Both the position numbers and the translations under genes were made by a program. Shown here in pieces: positions 17,076 through 25,782 of a stretch of DNA of 64,000 bases (position 1 is the first letter of the stretch; each line of letters begins with the position of its first letter). The DNA comes from CAZLGM01 sp964623625 (GTDB lineage: Bacteria > Desulfobacterota > Desulfobulbia > Desulfobulbales > Desulfocapsaceae), in NCBI GenBank assembly GCA_964623625.1, contig CAZUUJ010000010.1, positions 3,714 to 67,713 on the forward strand, given 5' to 3'. The notes under the pieces were generated by a model, which was given only the letters and a program-made list of their open reading frames with translations, was not told the DNA's origin and ran no database searches.

Positions 17076-18185
17076 CTATTTCGATGTTAACAGAACTTTA
17101 TTCAACGGTTCGCGCAGACGGTCGGCCAGAATATCGGGTTGGGTGGTATCTTTTATTATCAGGCCGATGACCAGGTGAGTACCTGTTAAAATCATGATAT
17201 TGTCTGCTTCTTTCAACGTCAGATGGATGAATTGTCTGCCTCCACGTGTTCCAAGAGCGGACTTGATCTCTTCCCCGGCGGCTGCCATATAAGTAACGAA
17301 GGCCCCCAGTTGATCAGGTCGTTGTGTTTTATTCAGAATGATCTTTCCAGCCTTTGACAGCAGAATGTATCCTGAGATTTCCGGTTTTGATTGAAGAAAG
17401 TGGAGCAGCTGATCTGTCGGGCTTGCCGCCTTTGTCGTCTTTACCCTCGCTTGTCCGGTTGGCGTTGCTGGTGATTGTTTTGGCTTGGAGGGTGTGGTCG
17501 CATGTGGTTTGGCGTGGGCTTTTTCGTCTTTTTGTCTGGCGGCCTCAAGAATGAGGTAACCTAATGGTTCGTTAATAGCCCGTTCGGTGATCAAACAGGA
17601 GTTGGCGATCTCTATTTTCACATCATCCCAGCCGATTATTTCGTAAGCCGCTTCGATACCGGAGTTGTTGCGGCTGACGGCATCAAGCAGGTCGCCCTGT
17701 TTGAAATAAATGGTGCCACTTTCTTTGCCATAGTGGATTGTCAGGGTGCATGTTTTTTTATCCAGTTCCAGCAGTTGAAGAAATGAGGTAAGCGAAACGC
17801 CTGAAACGAACCCTTTGGATGTGGACTCCAGACCGGCCAGTATTTTTTCGACAAGGCTGGAAAAATCGATTGGTTTTTCAATGTATTGAAAGGCACCCAT
17901 TCCCCGCAGGTTTTTTTCCATATCGGGAGTGCCGAAAGCAGTCATCACAATGACGGGGATTTCGGGATAATTGGAGCTGAGGTGGGCCATCAGCTCAAAA
18001 CCGTCCATGCGAGGCATCTTCAGGTCGGTCAGAACCAGGTTGACTTTCTGCTTGTTTAGGACCGTCAGCGCCTCCAGCCCGTCATTGGCGACAACGGTCT
18101 GGAATGTGGTTTTGTAAGGAGCGAATCCTTCGGTGAGGCTGAGTTGGAAACTCTTGTCATCTTCAACAATCAACACCGTGTTCAT
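17076..18185 (-). CDS. Response regulator with PATAN (DUF4388)-like and Roadblock domains
   Basis: This protein of about 369 residues starts at ATG 18185 with GGAG six bases upstream; an in-frame TTG 33 bases earlier is less likely. A receiver domain fills about residues 1-120 (acidic pocket VEDD, phospho-acceptor Asp in LVLTDLKMPRMDG, conserved Lys in EKPID). Then comes a DUF4388/PATAN-like domain (about 125-215), a Lys/Pro/Thr-rich linker, and a C-terminal Roadblock-like domain (about 255-365). There is no DNA-binding domain, so output is probably by protein-protein contact. It sits between the histidine kinase and the Roadblock-like gene, all leftward. Confidence 0.87.
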   Translation of the reverse strand: MNTVLIVEDDKSFQLSLTEGFAPYKTTFQTVVANDGLEALTVLNKQKVNLVLTDLKMPRMDGFELMAHLSSNYPEIPVIVMTAFGTPDMEKNLRGMGAFQYIEKPIDFSSLVEKILAGLESTSKGFVSGVSLTSFLQLLELDKKTCTLTIHYGKESGTIYFKQGDLLDAVSRNNSGIEAAYEIIGWDDVKIEIANSCLITERAINEPLGYLILEAARQKDEKAHAKPHATTPSKPKQSPATPTGQARVKTTKAASPTDQLLHFLQSKPEISGYILLSKAGKIILNKTQRPDQLGAFVTYMAAAGEEIKSALGTRGGRQFIHLTLKEADNIMILTGTHLVIGLIIKDTTQPDILADRLREPLNKVLLTSK

Positions 18186-18430
18186 AGTTACTCCGGATGG
18201 GGATTCAAAGTTACTCAAAATCGTAATGAGAGCAGAGTGTTATGACCATAATTTTCCTTTTTACCATGACAAGGCGTCTCTGTCTAGCCTTGATTCGACC
18301 CGGTGATTACAGGTTCAGTGTATAAACCTGAATCCGTGCCGGAGATTGATATTTATCTTGATAATGTTTTGATATAATAAAAGATCACCAGATTCCGACG
18401 TTAAATCAAGGTGTTGCGGTCTAATGGCTG

Positions 18431-21040
18431 TCAGGATGTCCGCGTTGATTTCTTCTGTGCCGGAATGATAATAAAGATCTGGGTACCAACGGATTTCCTT
18501 GAATAGATATCAATTGAACAGTTCATTTTGGCGAGCATTTTTTTGACGATAACCAACCCAAGTCCTGTCCCTTTCGGCTTGGTCGTAAAAAACGGCCTGA
18601 ACAGATTGGCCTGCTCCGCTTCATCAATGCCAATGCCGTTGTCACCAATGGTCAGATTGATCTGATTGTTCTCTTCTTCATACATGGTGATGGTAATACG
18701 CTTGTTTGTCGTTTTTTTAACGGCGTCGATTGCGTTGGTGGTAAGGTTCAGCATCACCTGATGAAAGGCTCTTGGGTCGATGCGGCCGATCATTTTTTTA
18801 TCGGAAATATTTATGATCAGTTTGATATTCTTCAGTTGCAGGTCCGGTCGAATAAGGCTTGTAAATTTATGGATCAAGTCAACCATGTTGACCGGTTCAA
18901 TTCTGGGTTTTTCGAAAACGGAAAAGTTTTTAAGTGAGGTGAGGATATATTCGACCCGTTTGATATCAGCAAGATTTCGACCCAGGAACCGTTTAATGTC
19001 TGCCCGATCATAGTTGTTGAGATTGGATTCGAGAACGGAAAGGGACACTTTGAGCGAATTAACCGGATTTCCCAGTTCGTGCCGAAGACTGGAAAAGATA
19101 AAGCCGATATTATCCATCAGATTTGCAGCTTCGGCAATCGACTCCAGTCGTTTCGCCTCGGTTATATTCCGTTTGAGAATAACCAGGTTGGCAAGCCTCC
19201 CTTCGTGATTAAGGATCGGGGAGAGGACCATTTCCTCCTCATACAGGGTATGGTCTTTGCGCTTATTAATAAACTGTCCATGCCATTTCTCTCTCTTTTT
19301 AAGAGACTGATCCACCTCTTCCCAGATTTTATATCGATTGTCCGATGCATGGAATTGCTGGACTTTCTTATCAAGCAGTTCATGTTCCAAATACCCGGTG
19401 ACCTGTTCACATGCCGGGTTGGTGTAGAGAACGATACCGTTGGGATCGGTGATCATTATACAGTCTTCCGACTGTTCTACGACAGTTGTCAGACGTTTCA
19501 AGTCTGATCGGTTTTTTTCGTTACTGACCTGCAGAGCAAGAATATTTGACAGAACCTTCAGGACATTCACCTGTTGATTGCTGAAATAACCACTTGATTG
19601 AATTTTCAGGACGCCGAAAATTCCCCAGAAATTGGTGTTTCGATAAACGGGGTACAGCATCAAAGTCTGAATACCTTGCTTTCCAAGAATTTTCTGCTCG
19701 ATCCATGAGAGTTGCGAATTGATGGCATGTATCATCTCACCGCCATACAGGGACGACATCCATGAACCAATGGAGAATATCCAGTTATAGGGATTCCTCT
19801 GCGGTTTGTCTGCATCGGTTTTGGTGTTGTCAATGAATTCTCCGTTTTTGCGTATGATAAAAATTCGATCGGCCTCCAGATTCTTGCACAGAAGGGGAAA
19901 GACAGAGGAAAAGCTTGTTTGCCATGGTCGATTGCTGTTGAATTGAGAGGTCAGTGACAGAACGTTGTTCCAGATACGATTCCTCTGGGAAATGATCTTT
20001 TCCTGGTTCTTAAATTCAGTGATGTCATTTAAAAGAACGGTAACATCTAACACATTGTTATCAGTATCTTTGTCCGGCACAAAAAGCACCCGGTGAAGCC
20101 GGCCCAGGTATGTAGTTGTGAAGGAAATTTGCTGCCCGGTGATTACAGCCGTCTGTAGAGCGACATCGAGATTATCCACCATATTTTTAGGAAAGAGGTG
20201 AGAGAAGACCGTTGAACCGATATCGATATTCTGATGACCGGTGATTTCCTTGAAAAGGGCGTTCATTCTTAGGATATGGCCGCCAATGGTCAGCAGCGCA
20301 ACGGCTTCATTGGAAGATTGGAGAAGTAGATCACTATTTGAGTCATAAAGAGGTAAGTTGTTTTTGGTCTGTATCTGTTTTTCTTTTTTTCGGGTGATGA
20401 TCCTCTCCAGCATCTTGATATGTTTTTCCCGGTTTTTAAGTGCAATGACCGTTTTCCTGCGGTCGGCGAGCCGGCTGTGAACAGATCGGCGCTCTCTCCC
20501 TGTGAAATGAATAAAAGCCATGAGAAAGACAGTAACGGCGAGCAATGCTGTCGGCAGATCAGATGCCCGTATTGCTGGAGAGAAATAGAGAAGGATCGTA
20601 TTGGGAGCGAGAATGATAACGATCAGTAATTGTGAGAAAATTAAAAGGCTTGAGAAAAAATACGCAAAGATTGAGGCTGCCACAATAAGGAAAAGGGAAT
20701 GAACTATGCTGATTGCCAAGTTTTCAACCGGGATGAAAAAACAGCTGCATCCCCAGACAGCGCTTAACAGGAATGTAGAGTACAGCGTCCATCTGTAAAT
20801 ATTCAATGCCCGGTGTTTTCGTCCGCCTTCATCGGATCTCAGCACCCCAAAAAAACGGGTAAGAGCGATGGTGGCCAGGAGTGCGACCATGAAAAAAAGT
20901 GCTGAAATAGAATATCTCAACCCCAGCAGGAGGAGTTCCGCCAGCGCCAGCCCAATGGAGATGAGATTAACCAGATCACCATACTTTTCATAGAAGGGGA
21001 CCAGCGCAAGTATAAACCTGGATTTCGTAGGCGATTTCAT
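18431..21040 (-). CDS. Membrane histidine kinase with PAS-GAF-PAS sensor region
   Basis: This 869-residue kinase has about six membrane spans in residues 25-180, a PAS-like domain (about 235-345), a GAF-like domain (about 355-510), a second PAS domain (about 515-632), a HisKA region with His654 in SSLRHELGNP, and an HATPase domain (about 755-865) with NLTTNAIDAV, GDNGIGID and GTGLGLVIV. It likely phosphorylates the receiver-PATAN-Roadblock protein encoded just downstream on the same strand. The 245-base gap between them contains a fragment of palindromic element A (near 18323), so transcription may or may not be continuous. The signal sensed is unknown. Confidence 0.9.
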   Translation of the reverse strand: MKSPTKSRFILALVPFYEKYGDLVNLISIGLALAELLLLGLRYSISALFFMVALLATIALTRFFGVLRSDEGGRKHRALNIYRWTLYSTFLLSAVWGCSCFFIPVENLAISIVHSLFLIVAASIFAYFFSSLLIFSQLLIVIILAPNTILLYFSPAIRASDLPTALLAVTVFLMAFIHFTGRERRSVHSRLADRRKTVIALKNREKHIKMLERIITRKKEKQIQTKNNLPLYDSNSDLLLQSSNEAVALLTIGGHILRMNALFKEITGHQNIDIGSTVFSHLFPKNMVDNLDVALQTAVITGQQISFTTTYLGRLHRVLFVPDKDTDNNVLDVTVLLNDITEFKNQEKIISQRNRIWNNVLSLTSQFNSNRPWQTSFSSVFPLLCKNLEADRIFIIRKNGEFIDNTKTDADKPQRNPYNWIFSIGSWMSSLYGGEMIHAINSQLSWIEQKILGKQGIQTLMLYPVYRNTNFWGIFGVLKIQSSGYFSNQQVNVLKVLSNILALQVSNEKNRSDLKRLTTVVEQSEDCIMITDPNGIVLYTNPACEQVTGYLEHELLDKKVQQFHASDNRYKIWEEVDQSLKKREKWHGQFINKRKDHTLYEEEMVLSPILNHEGRLANLVILKRNITEAKRLESIAEAANLMDNIGFIFSSLRHELGNPVNSLKVSLSVLESNLNNYDRADIKRFLGRNLADIKRVEYILTSLKNFSVFEKPRIEPVNMVDLIHKFTSLIRPDLQLKNIKLIINISDKKMIGRIDPRAFHQVMLNLTTNAIDAVKKTTNKRITITMYEEENNQINLTIGDNGIGIDEAEQANLFRPFFTTKPKGTGLGLVIVKKMLAKMNCSIDIYSRKSVGTQIFIIIPAQKKSTRTS

Positions 21041-21533
21041 GGAGATTATGGGTGAGGTACGGCCGTGTGACGGGTGATAGACAACTTTTCACGCACCGTC
21101 ATCCTATCAGAACCAAATGGAAACATCAAGAAAACCGGCTGTCTTCAATGTAATCGTTATAGTCAACTGATTAATTTCAGGGTATGCTAAGCACCTTTTG
21201 ACGTAGACTCGATTTGAGTCTTCTCAGGCAGAAAATGGTGTTAGTTTGGTTTGAGACATAAAGACCCATAACCGTTTCTGATTACCCATAAAGCTCAGCT
21301 TATGGGAGAAAGCCGGCTACTTGCCAGGCTAGCATCCGGTCAAGAATCACTGGTGATCGGGTAGTTTCAAACATAGGTTGTTGATTAGCGAACCATATTT
21401 CATACTTTTACTTCAAGAAATACGTGATTCTTGAAATGTACCTGCCAGTCAACCGACATCCTCTTGACAATTTGTTCAATTTTGGTGGCAGTCAAGTAAC
21501 CGTTTACTAAAAACCAAGTTTGCGAAAAACAGT
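21041..21533. other. Spacer dominated by repeat family B
   Basis: No gene was recognised. The repeat copy at 21286-21442 fills much of it. A TTGACA at about 21464 could be a -35 box for the DUF362 gene, but the matching -10 box is unclear. Confidence 0.4.
21286..21442 (+). repeat. Dispersed repeat family B, copy 2, with paired arms
   Basis: This copy aligns with 4471-4618 (shared CTACTTGCC, TCCGGTCAA, TTGAAATGTACC blocks). Its arms TCAAGAATCAC (21340-21350) and GTGATTCTTGA (21424-21434) are perfectly complementary. The copy at 4471 has different but again complementary arms, so the pairing is maintained. Its first 54 bases match 23727-23778 in inverted orientation. Confidence 0.65.
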
Positions 21534-22475
21534 ATGGAAGGAAAACAACGTGTCTTTCTCAAGGAGTGTAAAGAGTACAACAGGGAGGAAATAGGCTGTT
21601 TCCTCGATCAGTTATCCGGGTTCTTTCCATTTTCTTCCTTTATCGGCAAGAAAGTCCTTCTCAAACCGAATCTGATCGGGGTGCGTAAGACCACCTGCAG
21701 CTGCACCCATCCGGAAATCATTACCTCTGTTGCTTTCTGGCTGATGGATATGGGGGCTGAAGTCGCGGTTGGGGACTCTCCGGCATTTGGTAGTACGGCT
21801 TCGGTATTGAAAAAACTTGGAATAGAAAAACAGTGGCTGGCCCGTAGAAATATAGAGGTAAAAGAATTTCGAACAAAGAGTCAATGTATCCTTCAAAATG
21901 GAGTGGAAGTCGTGCTGGCTGCTGAATTGTTCGACTGTGATCTTCTGGTGAATCTACCGAAAATAAAAGCACACGACCAGCTGTATGTGACAATGGCAGT
22001 CAAGAATTTCTATGGTACGGTAAAAGGGCTTCACAAGGCCAAAATGCATATGGTCCATGGCGATTCAGCCGACAGATTCGCATCCATCCTGCTCGATCTG
22101 TTGGCAATGATGCCGCCGCATGTCTCTATTGGTGATGGAATTGAGGTTATGCATCGTCATGGCCCCCTTGGCGGAGAAGTGTTGAATCTAGGAGTTCTTA
22201 GTGGTGCTCAAAATCCACTGGCCCTTGATACCGCCATGCTCGATGTACTGGAGCTGGATGGTGGCTTAAGTCCGATTCATTGCCAGGCGACCAGGAAAAA
22301 TCTGGAAGGGGCTAGGCTTGCCGATTGCTCTTTTCCCCTGATGAACCCTGCTTCGTTCCACGGTTCCGGGTTCACTGCCCCTAAACGGCTCAACTCTATC
22401 CGCTTCCATCCGTTCAGATTCCTTACTTCCTTGATAAAACGGCTGGTACAACAAAAGGAGTCCCTGAATCCTTGA
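21534..22475 (+). CDS. DUF362 domain protein
   Basis: This 313-residue protein matches the DUF362 family, with typical blocks KVLLKPNLIG (near 44), CTHPEIITSV, VGDSPAFGS and the conserved LVNLPKIKAHDQLYVTMAVK core. DUF362 proteins are widespread in anaerobes and often joined to ferredoxin-like domains; none is present here. Biochemical function is not established. The ATG at 21534 has no clear ribosome site. The last residues (ESLNP) and the stop codon come from the left end of a palindromic element (22461-22525), so the natural C-terminus may have been changed by insertion. A FabL-type reductase follows in the same direction. Confidence 0.85.
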   Translation: MEGKQRVFLKECKEYNREEIGCFLDQLSGFFPFSSFIGKKVLLKPNLIGVRKTTCSCTHPEIITSVAFWLMDMGAEVAVGDSPAFGSTASVLKKLGIEKQWLARRNIEVKEFRTKSQCILQNGVEVVLAAELFDCDLLVNLPKIKAHDQLYVTMAVKNFYGTVKGLHKAKMHMVHGDSADRFASILLDLLAMMPPHVSIGDGIEVMHRHGPLGGEVLNLGVLSGAQNPLALDTAMLDVLELDGGLSPIHCQATRKNLEGARLADCSFPLMNPASFHGSGFTAPKRLNSIRFHPFRFLTSLIKRLVQQKESLNP

Positions 22476-22525
22476 GATCGGCATGATACTTACTAAAATA
22501 ATAATTTCTGTCACGCATTCAGGGA
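22461..22525. repeat. Palindromic element family A, short copy
   Basis: TCCCTGAATCCTTGA and TCACGCATTCAGGGA form imperfect terminal inverted repeats 65 bp apart. The copy covers the last codons and stop of the DUF362 gene. It may also act as a terminator. Confidence 0.6.
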
Positions 22526-22803
22526 GTCTTAAAAGGGTCCGGCTATCAGTGGATAGTTATAACACCTGCACCCGTTACCCCTGATTAATATAAAACGTGG
22601 CTGTGGTGATTGAAAAGAGTGATAAAGTTGGATTACAATGAAAAACCGTTCGGTTTCATACATGGATTTTTACAAAGAGCAGGTTGTCTGGCAATCGTTC
22701 AATCTGAATGTTGGGCTAGGATGGTGATCAGATAGTTTTTAAAAAGCCAAATAATAAATAACATTGTACATCTGCTGGTTTCAACAAAAGGTAAGGAGCA
22801 AAT
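22526..22803. other. Spacer before the FabL-type gene
   Basis: No gene is seen. The segment ends with AAGGTAAGGAG at 22788-22798, a strong ribosome site for the ATG at 22804. The same AGCAAAAGGTAAGGAG string recurs downstream of the gene at about 23595-23609. Confidence 0.4.
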
Positions 22804-23556
22804 ATGTTTAATCTGGAGGGAAAGGTCGCCCTGATAACCGGCGGTTCAAGGGGCATCGGTAAAGCCATCGGTATTCGCTTAGCTGAGAGTGGGGTGAATC
22901 TGGCAATTAATTATGTGCGGCATAAACGAGATGCTGAGAAGGCGGCTTCTGAGGTGGAAAAACACGGTTGTCGTTGTCTTCTGATTAAAGGTAATGTGGC
23001 AAAAGAGCAGGATGTTAAAGAGATGATCGAACTCATCTCCACCGAGTTCGGCAGATTGGACATCCTGATCAGTAACGCGGCCTCCGGAGTGCTGAAACCG
23101 GCACTCGAATTAACCCAGCGTCATTGGAACTGGGCTATGGATATTAACGCCAGAGCTTTGCTGACTCTGGTTCAGTACGCGCTGCCGCTTATGGGGAAAG
23201 GATCGAAAATAATAGCTGTCTCCAGCCTGGGGTCGGTTCGGGCCATCGAGAATTATACAACCGTCGGGGCATCAAAAGCAGCCCTTGAGTCGCTTGTTCG
23301 GCATCTTGCCGTCGAGCTCGGTACTCAGGGGATTAATGTCAACACCATAAGCGCAGGAGCCGTCGACACGGACGCACTTAAAAAATTTCCCAATCGAACT
23401 GAGATCCTCGAAACCGCCCTGCAACGCACTCCCATAGGGCGCCTGACTACACCCGATGATGTGGCCGATGTGGCGCTTTTTCTCTGCAGCGAAATGGCAG
23501 GGATGATCCAGGGTCAGGTGATAACCGTTGACGGCGGTTATGCCATCAGGGGTTGA
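22804..23556 (+). CDS. fabL: Enoyl-ACP reductase, FabL type (SDR family)
   Basis: This 250-residue short-chain dehydrogenase has the NADP-binding TGGSRGIGKA (residues 12-21). Its catalytic region SSLGS...NYTTVGASKAALE places the active-site Tyr and Lys in the spacing used by enoyl-ACP reductases rather than the FabG type. The blocks NAASGVLKP, NYTTVGASKAALE and DTDALKKFPNR are close to Bacillus FabL, which reduces enoyl-ACP with NADPH in fatty acid elongation and is less sensitive to triclosan than FabI. A strong AAGGAG site precedes the ATG. DUF362 lies upstream. A general SDR role cannot be excluded, but the FabL motifs are specific. Confidence 0.85.
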   Translation: MFNLEGKVALITGGSRGIGKAIGIRLAESGVNLAINYVRHKRDAEKAASEVEKHGCRCLLIKGNVAKEQDVKEMIELISTEFGRLDILISNAASGVLKPALELTQRHWNWAMDINARALLTLVQYALPLMGKGSKIIAVSSLGSVRAIENYTTVGASKAALESLVRHLAVELGTQGINVNTISAGAVDTDALKKFPNRTEILETALQRTPIGRLTTPDDVADVALFLCSEMAGMIQGQVITVDGGYAIRG

Positions 23557-23620
23557 TTGCGGAATATTTCCAAATCTGATTACCCCCGAACTCAGCAAAA
23601 GGTAAGGAGGAATCGGCGAT

Positions 23621-23695
23621 TTGACGGCGTATTTCATGAATCGCGTATTTGTTGAAGCATATTGTAACAAGAAGGTTGTTTATTGGGCAGATTAA
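23621..23695 (+). CDS. Very short ORF (24 codons) behind a good ribosome site, doubtful
   Basis: A TTG at 23621, eleven bases after TAAGGAGG (23603-23610), opens MTAYFMNRVFVEAYCNKKVV and stops at 23695. The ribosome site is nearly identical to that of the FabL gene, so this may only be a duplicated leader fragment. No homologue is recognised. Confidence 0.15.
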   Translation: MTAYFMNRVFVEAYCNKKVVYWAD

Positions 23696-23726
23696 GCTCT
23701 CAAAAATCATTATGAGTTATTTTTAG

Positions 23727-23778
23727 CCGGAGGCTGGCCAGTCAAGTAGCTGGCTCCTCCCCATAGGCTGAACTTTAG
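23727..23778 (-). repeat. Dispersed repeat family B, inverted partial copy
   Basis: Read on the minus strand, this matches 21286-21339 over about 52 bases (CAGCCTATGGG, AGCCAGCTACTTG, AGCCTCCGG). The DUF362 and FabL genes lie between these two inverted copies. Confidence 0.6.
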
Positions 23779-23853
23779 TGATAATCAGCTTTTAAAAAGC
23801 ATACAAACCGATACAGCCATACCCTGATCCCAGAATGATGGCGGGTTTTAGTG

Positions 23854-25524
23854 TCAGGAGAGTGCGCGGATTCCTTTTTTGCAGAGGAAAACACCTAGTA
23901 TACATGAGACAACCAGAACACCTGCTGCAGTGGTGACACAGAGAAAGATGTCCGCCAATGGCAGAAAATGGTCAAGAAGCTGGGACTTGACGATCCGATA
24001 AGCAGGAAAGGCGATACAGCCGACAACAACAAGTTGGTATGTGATAGACCAGAACAGATAGAGAATGGCACCCGACCCCATTGAGGCGACCCGGTTTTCC
24101 GCTTTGAAATCGACAAAAAATGCGCCGAAACCAAGAGCCATGCCGATGGTCGTCCAGCAGATCACCAAACCGGTAAAAAGTGAAATCCACCACATGGCCC
24201 CTTCGATCTGCAACATGTGATTTGACACCACGATCAAAGTAAGACTCAGAACTGTAAACGGGAACAGGTAAAAGAGATACTTGTAAAGAAAAAACCGCTC
24301 AAGGGAAAGGGGTGAGGAACGCAGAAGATAAAAAGCCCCTCCCTCCGCCCCGATGGATGGATAGACAAAACGGGCCGCCAGAGAAGAGATCAGGAATCCT
24401 GACAGGCTGATATTGCCAAAGGCGATCAGGTTGCTGATAAAATCGAGACGGAAAGGCGCCCGATCTAGGGGTAGAACATTAAAATTATACAGGTAGACAA
24501 TAATCAGGGCACCGATCATAAAGAGTTGAGACCATTCACTGGAATCGCGGAGAAACTGCTTCATCTCCTTTCTGACAATCCAGCTAAAGGGACTTGTCGA
24601 TCTGGATACCGGTCTGAATGTTCGATGACCTCCAAACGATTCCTGGGATTTTGAGAATCCGGTAGCGAAAAAACGGTTCATAGCCATTTCACCACCGAAG
24701 TAGCAGATCAGAGGGGTTGTCAGGAGGAGTCCAAATAGAAGAGAGTCGATCTGTCTGTCAAGCAGATAGGAAGAGAGCATATCAGCTGCCCAGCCGGCCG
24801 GCAGCCAAGGTCCCGCCGGAGTAGAAATGGCGGAGAGGTATTCGACGAATTGTGAGTATTTTTCCGGGTTGACCAGTTCTTCAGGCCGGATCAGCCGAAA
24901 GACGAAATAGAGTAGAATACCGAAGCAGAGAGAGAGGTAAAAGACGATATCTTTGGTCCGCTTGGCCGGGAAAAGATGGACCAGAAGGATGGTCACCAGG
25001 GTGGCGGATCCACAGCCGATGGCTGCCGTACAGACAAGAGCCGGGATAAGGAGCAGATAATAGGGCAAGTCAGCCTGAAAAACCTTACCGAATGCGCAGA
25101 ATACGGGCAAAGAGAAAACAATCATCATCCAGGAAGTATATATGGAGGTTGTTGAAAATCGCATCAGGTAAATTTCGGACAATCTGAGGGGGGAACTGAG
25201 GAGAATTTCATTATCCTCTGAGAGATAGAAGGTGGAGACGGTGGTTACCATAGATGAAAAGATCAGCATGGCAAAAATGGTCATCCAACCCATCTGGAAG
25301 ATTTTAAGGCTCAGGATAATGCCGAGTTCATTCTGGCTGTGAAAATAACTTACTGCCTTAACAGTCGCCCAGTAAATGATCAGGCAGAGCCCCAGGCCGA
25401 GCAGGAGAATTGAGACACCCCGTCCACTCATCCGACCACCTGTGAACAGCCGGTTGACAAGGGTATATCGGGCTGGGAGGAGGAGACGAGGAAACCACTT
25501 GGCTTTGGTGTTTTTACCGTTCAT
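23854..25524 (-). CDS. ABC-2-type exporter permease
   Basis: This 556-residue protein is highly hydrophobic, with about 12 predicted membrane spans and short loops, in the style of the large ABC exporter permeases of unknown substrate. It has no ATP-binding motif and works with the ATPase encoded at 25783. Gene order on the minus strand is transglutaminase, ATPase, permease. A 258-base repeat-bearing gap separates the ATPase from this gene. The transported substrate cannot be inferred. Confidence 0.85.
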   Translation of the reverse strand: MNGKNTKAKWFPRLLLPARYTLVNRLFTGGRMSGRGVSILLLGLGLCLIIYWATVKAVSYFHSQNELGIILSLKIFQMGWMTIFAMLIFSSMVTTVSTFYLSEDNEILLSSPLRLSEIYLMRFSTTSIYTSWMMIVFSLPVFCAFGKVFQADLPYYLLLIPALVCTAAIGCGSATLVTILLVHLFPAKRTKDIVFYLSLCFGILLYFVFRLIRPEELVNPEKYSQFVEYLSAISTPAGPWLPAGWAADMLSSYLLDRQIDSLLFGLLLTTPLICYFGGEMAMNRFFATGFSKSQESFGGHRTFRPVSRSTSPFSWIVRKEMKQFLRDSSEWSQLFMIGALIIVYLYNFNVLPLDRAPFRLDFISNLIAFGNISLSGFLISSLAARFVYPSIGAEGGAFYLLRSSPLSLERFFLYKYLFYLFPFTVLSLTLIVVSNHMLQIEGAMWWISLFTGLVICWTTIGMALGFGAFFVDFKAENRVASMGSGAILYLFWSITYQLVVVGCIAFPAYRIVKSQLLDHFLPLADIFLCVTTAAGVLVVSCILGVFLCKKGIRALS

Positions 25525-25593
25525 TGTTTTTGTTCAATGTTGAAGCTTCTTCCTTTCAGGCAGACAGTTTTTTACCACGTGGCAATCTTTAAC

Positions 25594-25733
25594 GACGAAT
25601 ATCGAGTAACGAACAAGAAATAATGAATGTCAAAGGACAGAAAAATATGATGTGCCTCTGCTAGCTGTTGTGGCCGATAAATTTGTTCACCACTTCGTTA
25701 TTCGATATTTCTTGTTCGATATTCGATATTCGC
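25594..25733. repeat. Inverted repeat of the ATCGAATAACGAACAAG type
   Basis: CGAATATCGAGTAACGAACA (25596-25615) continues as AGAAATAATGAA and is matched in opposite orientation by a CGTTATTCGATATTTCTTGT tract continuing to about 25733. The arms are about 35-39 bases with a loop of about 65. A shorter relative occurs near 5733. Similar palindromes are common in spacers of related genomes (general knowledge). Confidence 0.65.
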
Positions 25734-25782
25734 TGATAAAACAGGCTGTGCCAGCCAGCAGCCGTTCAGTAGCAGCGAGTTG

